35,756 nucleotides of DNA from Mansonella perstans (Eukaryota > Nematoda > Chromadorea > Rhabditida > Onchocercidae). Position 1 is the stretch's first letter; the number at the start of each line of letters is the position of its first letter. The translations under genes were made by a program, and so were the position numbers. The notes under the pieces were generated by a model that saw only the letters and a program-made list of their open reading frames with translations, did no database searches and had not been told where the DNA came from. Below, in pieces: positions 35,726-35,756 of the stretch. Location: assembly GCA_037074765.1 (NCBI GenBank), contig JBAMDO010000343.1, positions 1-35,756 of the forward strand. The letters are read 5' to 3'.

Positions 35726-35756
35726 AGTGCTTTATAATCTGGTAAATCAAGATAAA

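Noticed and set aside
35531..35750. Overlapping aromatic/hydrophobic minus-strand ORFs
   Set aside because: Direct result of the AAAT-type low-complexity tract.
1..35756. CRISPR arrays, tRNA or rRNA genes, bacterial operons, phage or toxin modules
   Set aside because: No regularly spaced identical repeats, no cloverleaf or rRNA signatures and no prokaryotic gene organisation were seen; all recognised genes are intron-bearing eukaryotic genes.

Overview
The window is a nuclear segment of a strongly AT-rich eukaryotic genome with small exons, GT-AG introns of about 50 nt to over 2 kb, TTTCAG-like acceptors and many homopolymer runs. Gene content (two TWK-style two-pore potassium channels, transaldolase, a SAGA SPT3 subunit, a RING-CH membrane E3) and composition fit a parasitic nematode, most likely a filarial worm; that is inference from sequence style. 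No rRNA, tRNA, CRISPR array or bacterial operon was seen.

Layout: 1-7.0 kb is mostly AT-rich DNA with a weak three-exon chain on the minus strand (1.49-1.91 kb, Asn/Ser-rich) and a small coding-like locus at 4.80-5.04 kb that looks frameshifted. 7.1-8.6 kb (minus) is the 3' part of an unrecognised charged protein. 9.2-13.6 kb (minus) is a nine-exon, almost complete K2P potassium channel with unusual selectivity filters. 16.1-21.8 kb (plus) is a RING-CH (MARCH-type) ubiquitin ligase whose third exon ends at an unexpected stop; its introns hold a strong hairpin and a tandem duplication. 23.8-27.0 kb (minus) is a complete eight-exon transaldolase, 322 residues, with all main catalytic residues. 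27.8-28.0 kb (minus) holds one orphan exon-like ORF. 29.5-31.9 kb (plus) is a six-exon SPT3/SUPT3H homologue that seems to need one GC-AG intron. 33.4-34.3 kb (plus) carries the first exons (TM1) of a second K2P channel that runs off the right edge, followed by a solo-LTR-like segment at 34.5-35.1 kb.

The genes are housekeeping or neuromuscular functions on both strands, with no sign of joint function: transaldolase (pentose phosphate pathway), SPT3 (transcription co-activation), a membrane E3 ligase and two K+ leak channels. I found no convincing new multi-gene system. The items most worth a second look are the non-canonical K2P filters, the interrupted RING-CH gene, the frameshifted small ORF pair and the intronic hairpin. 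All exon models were built by eye from splice sites, reading phase and remembered family motifs; no search was run.
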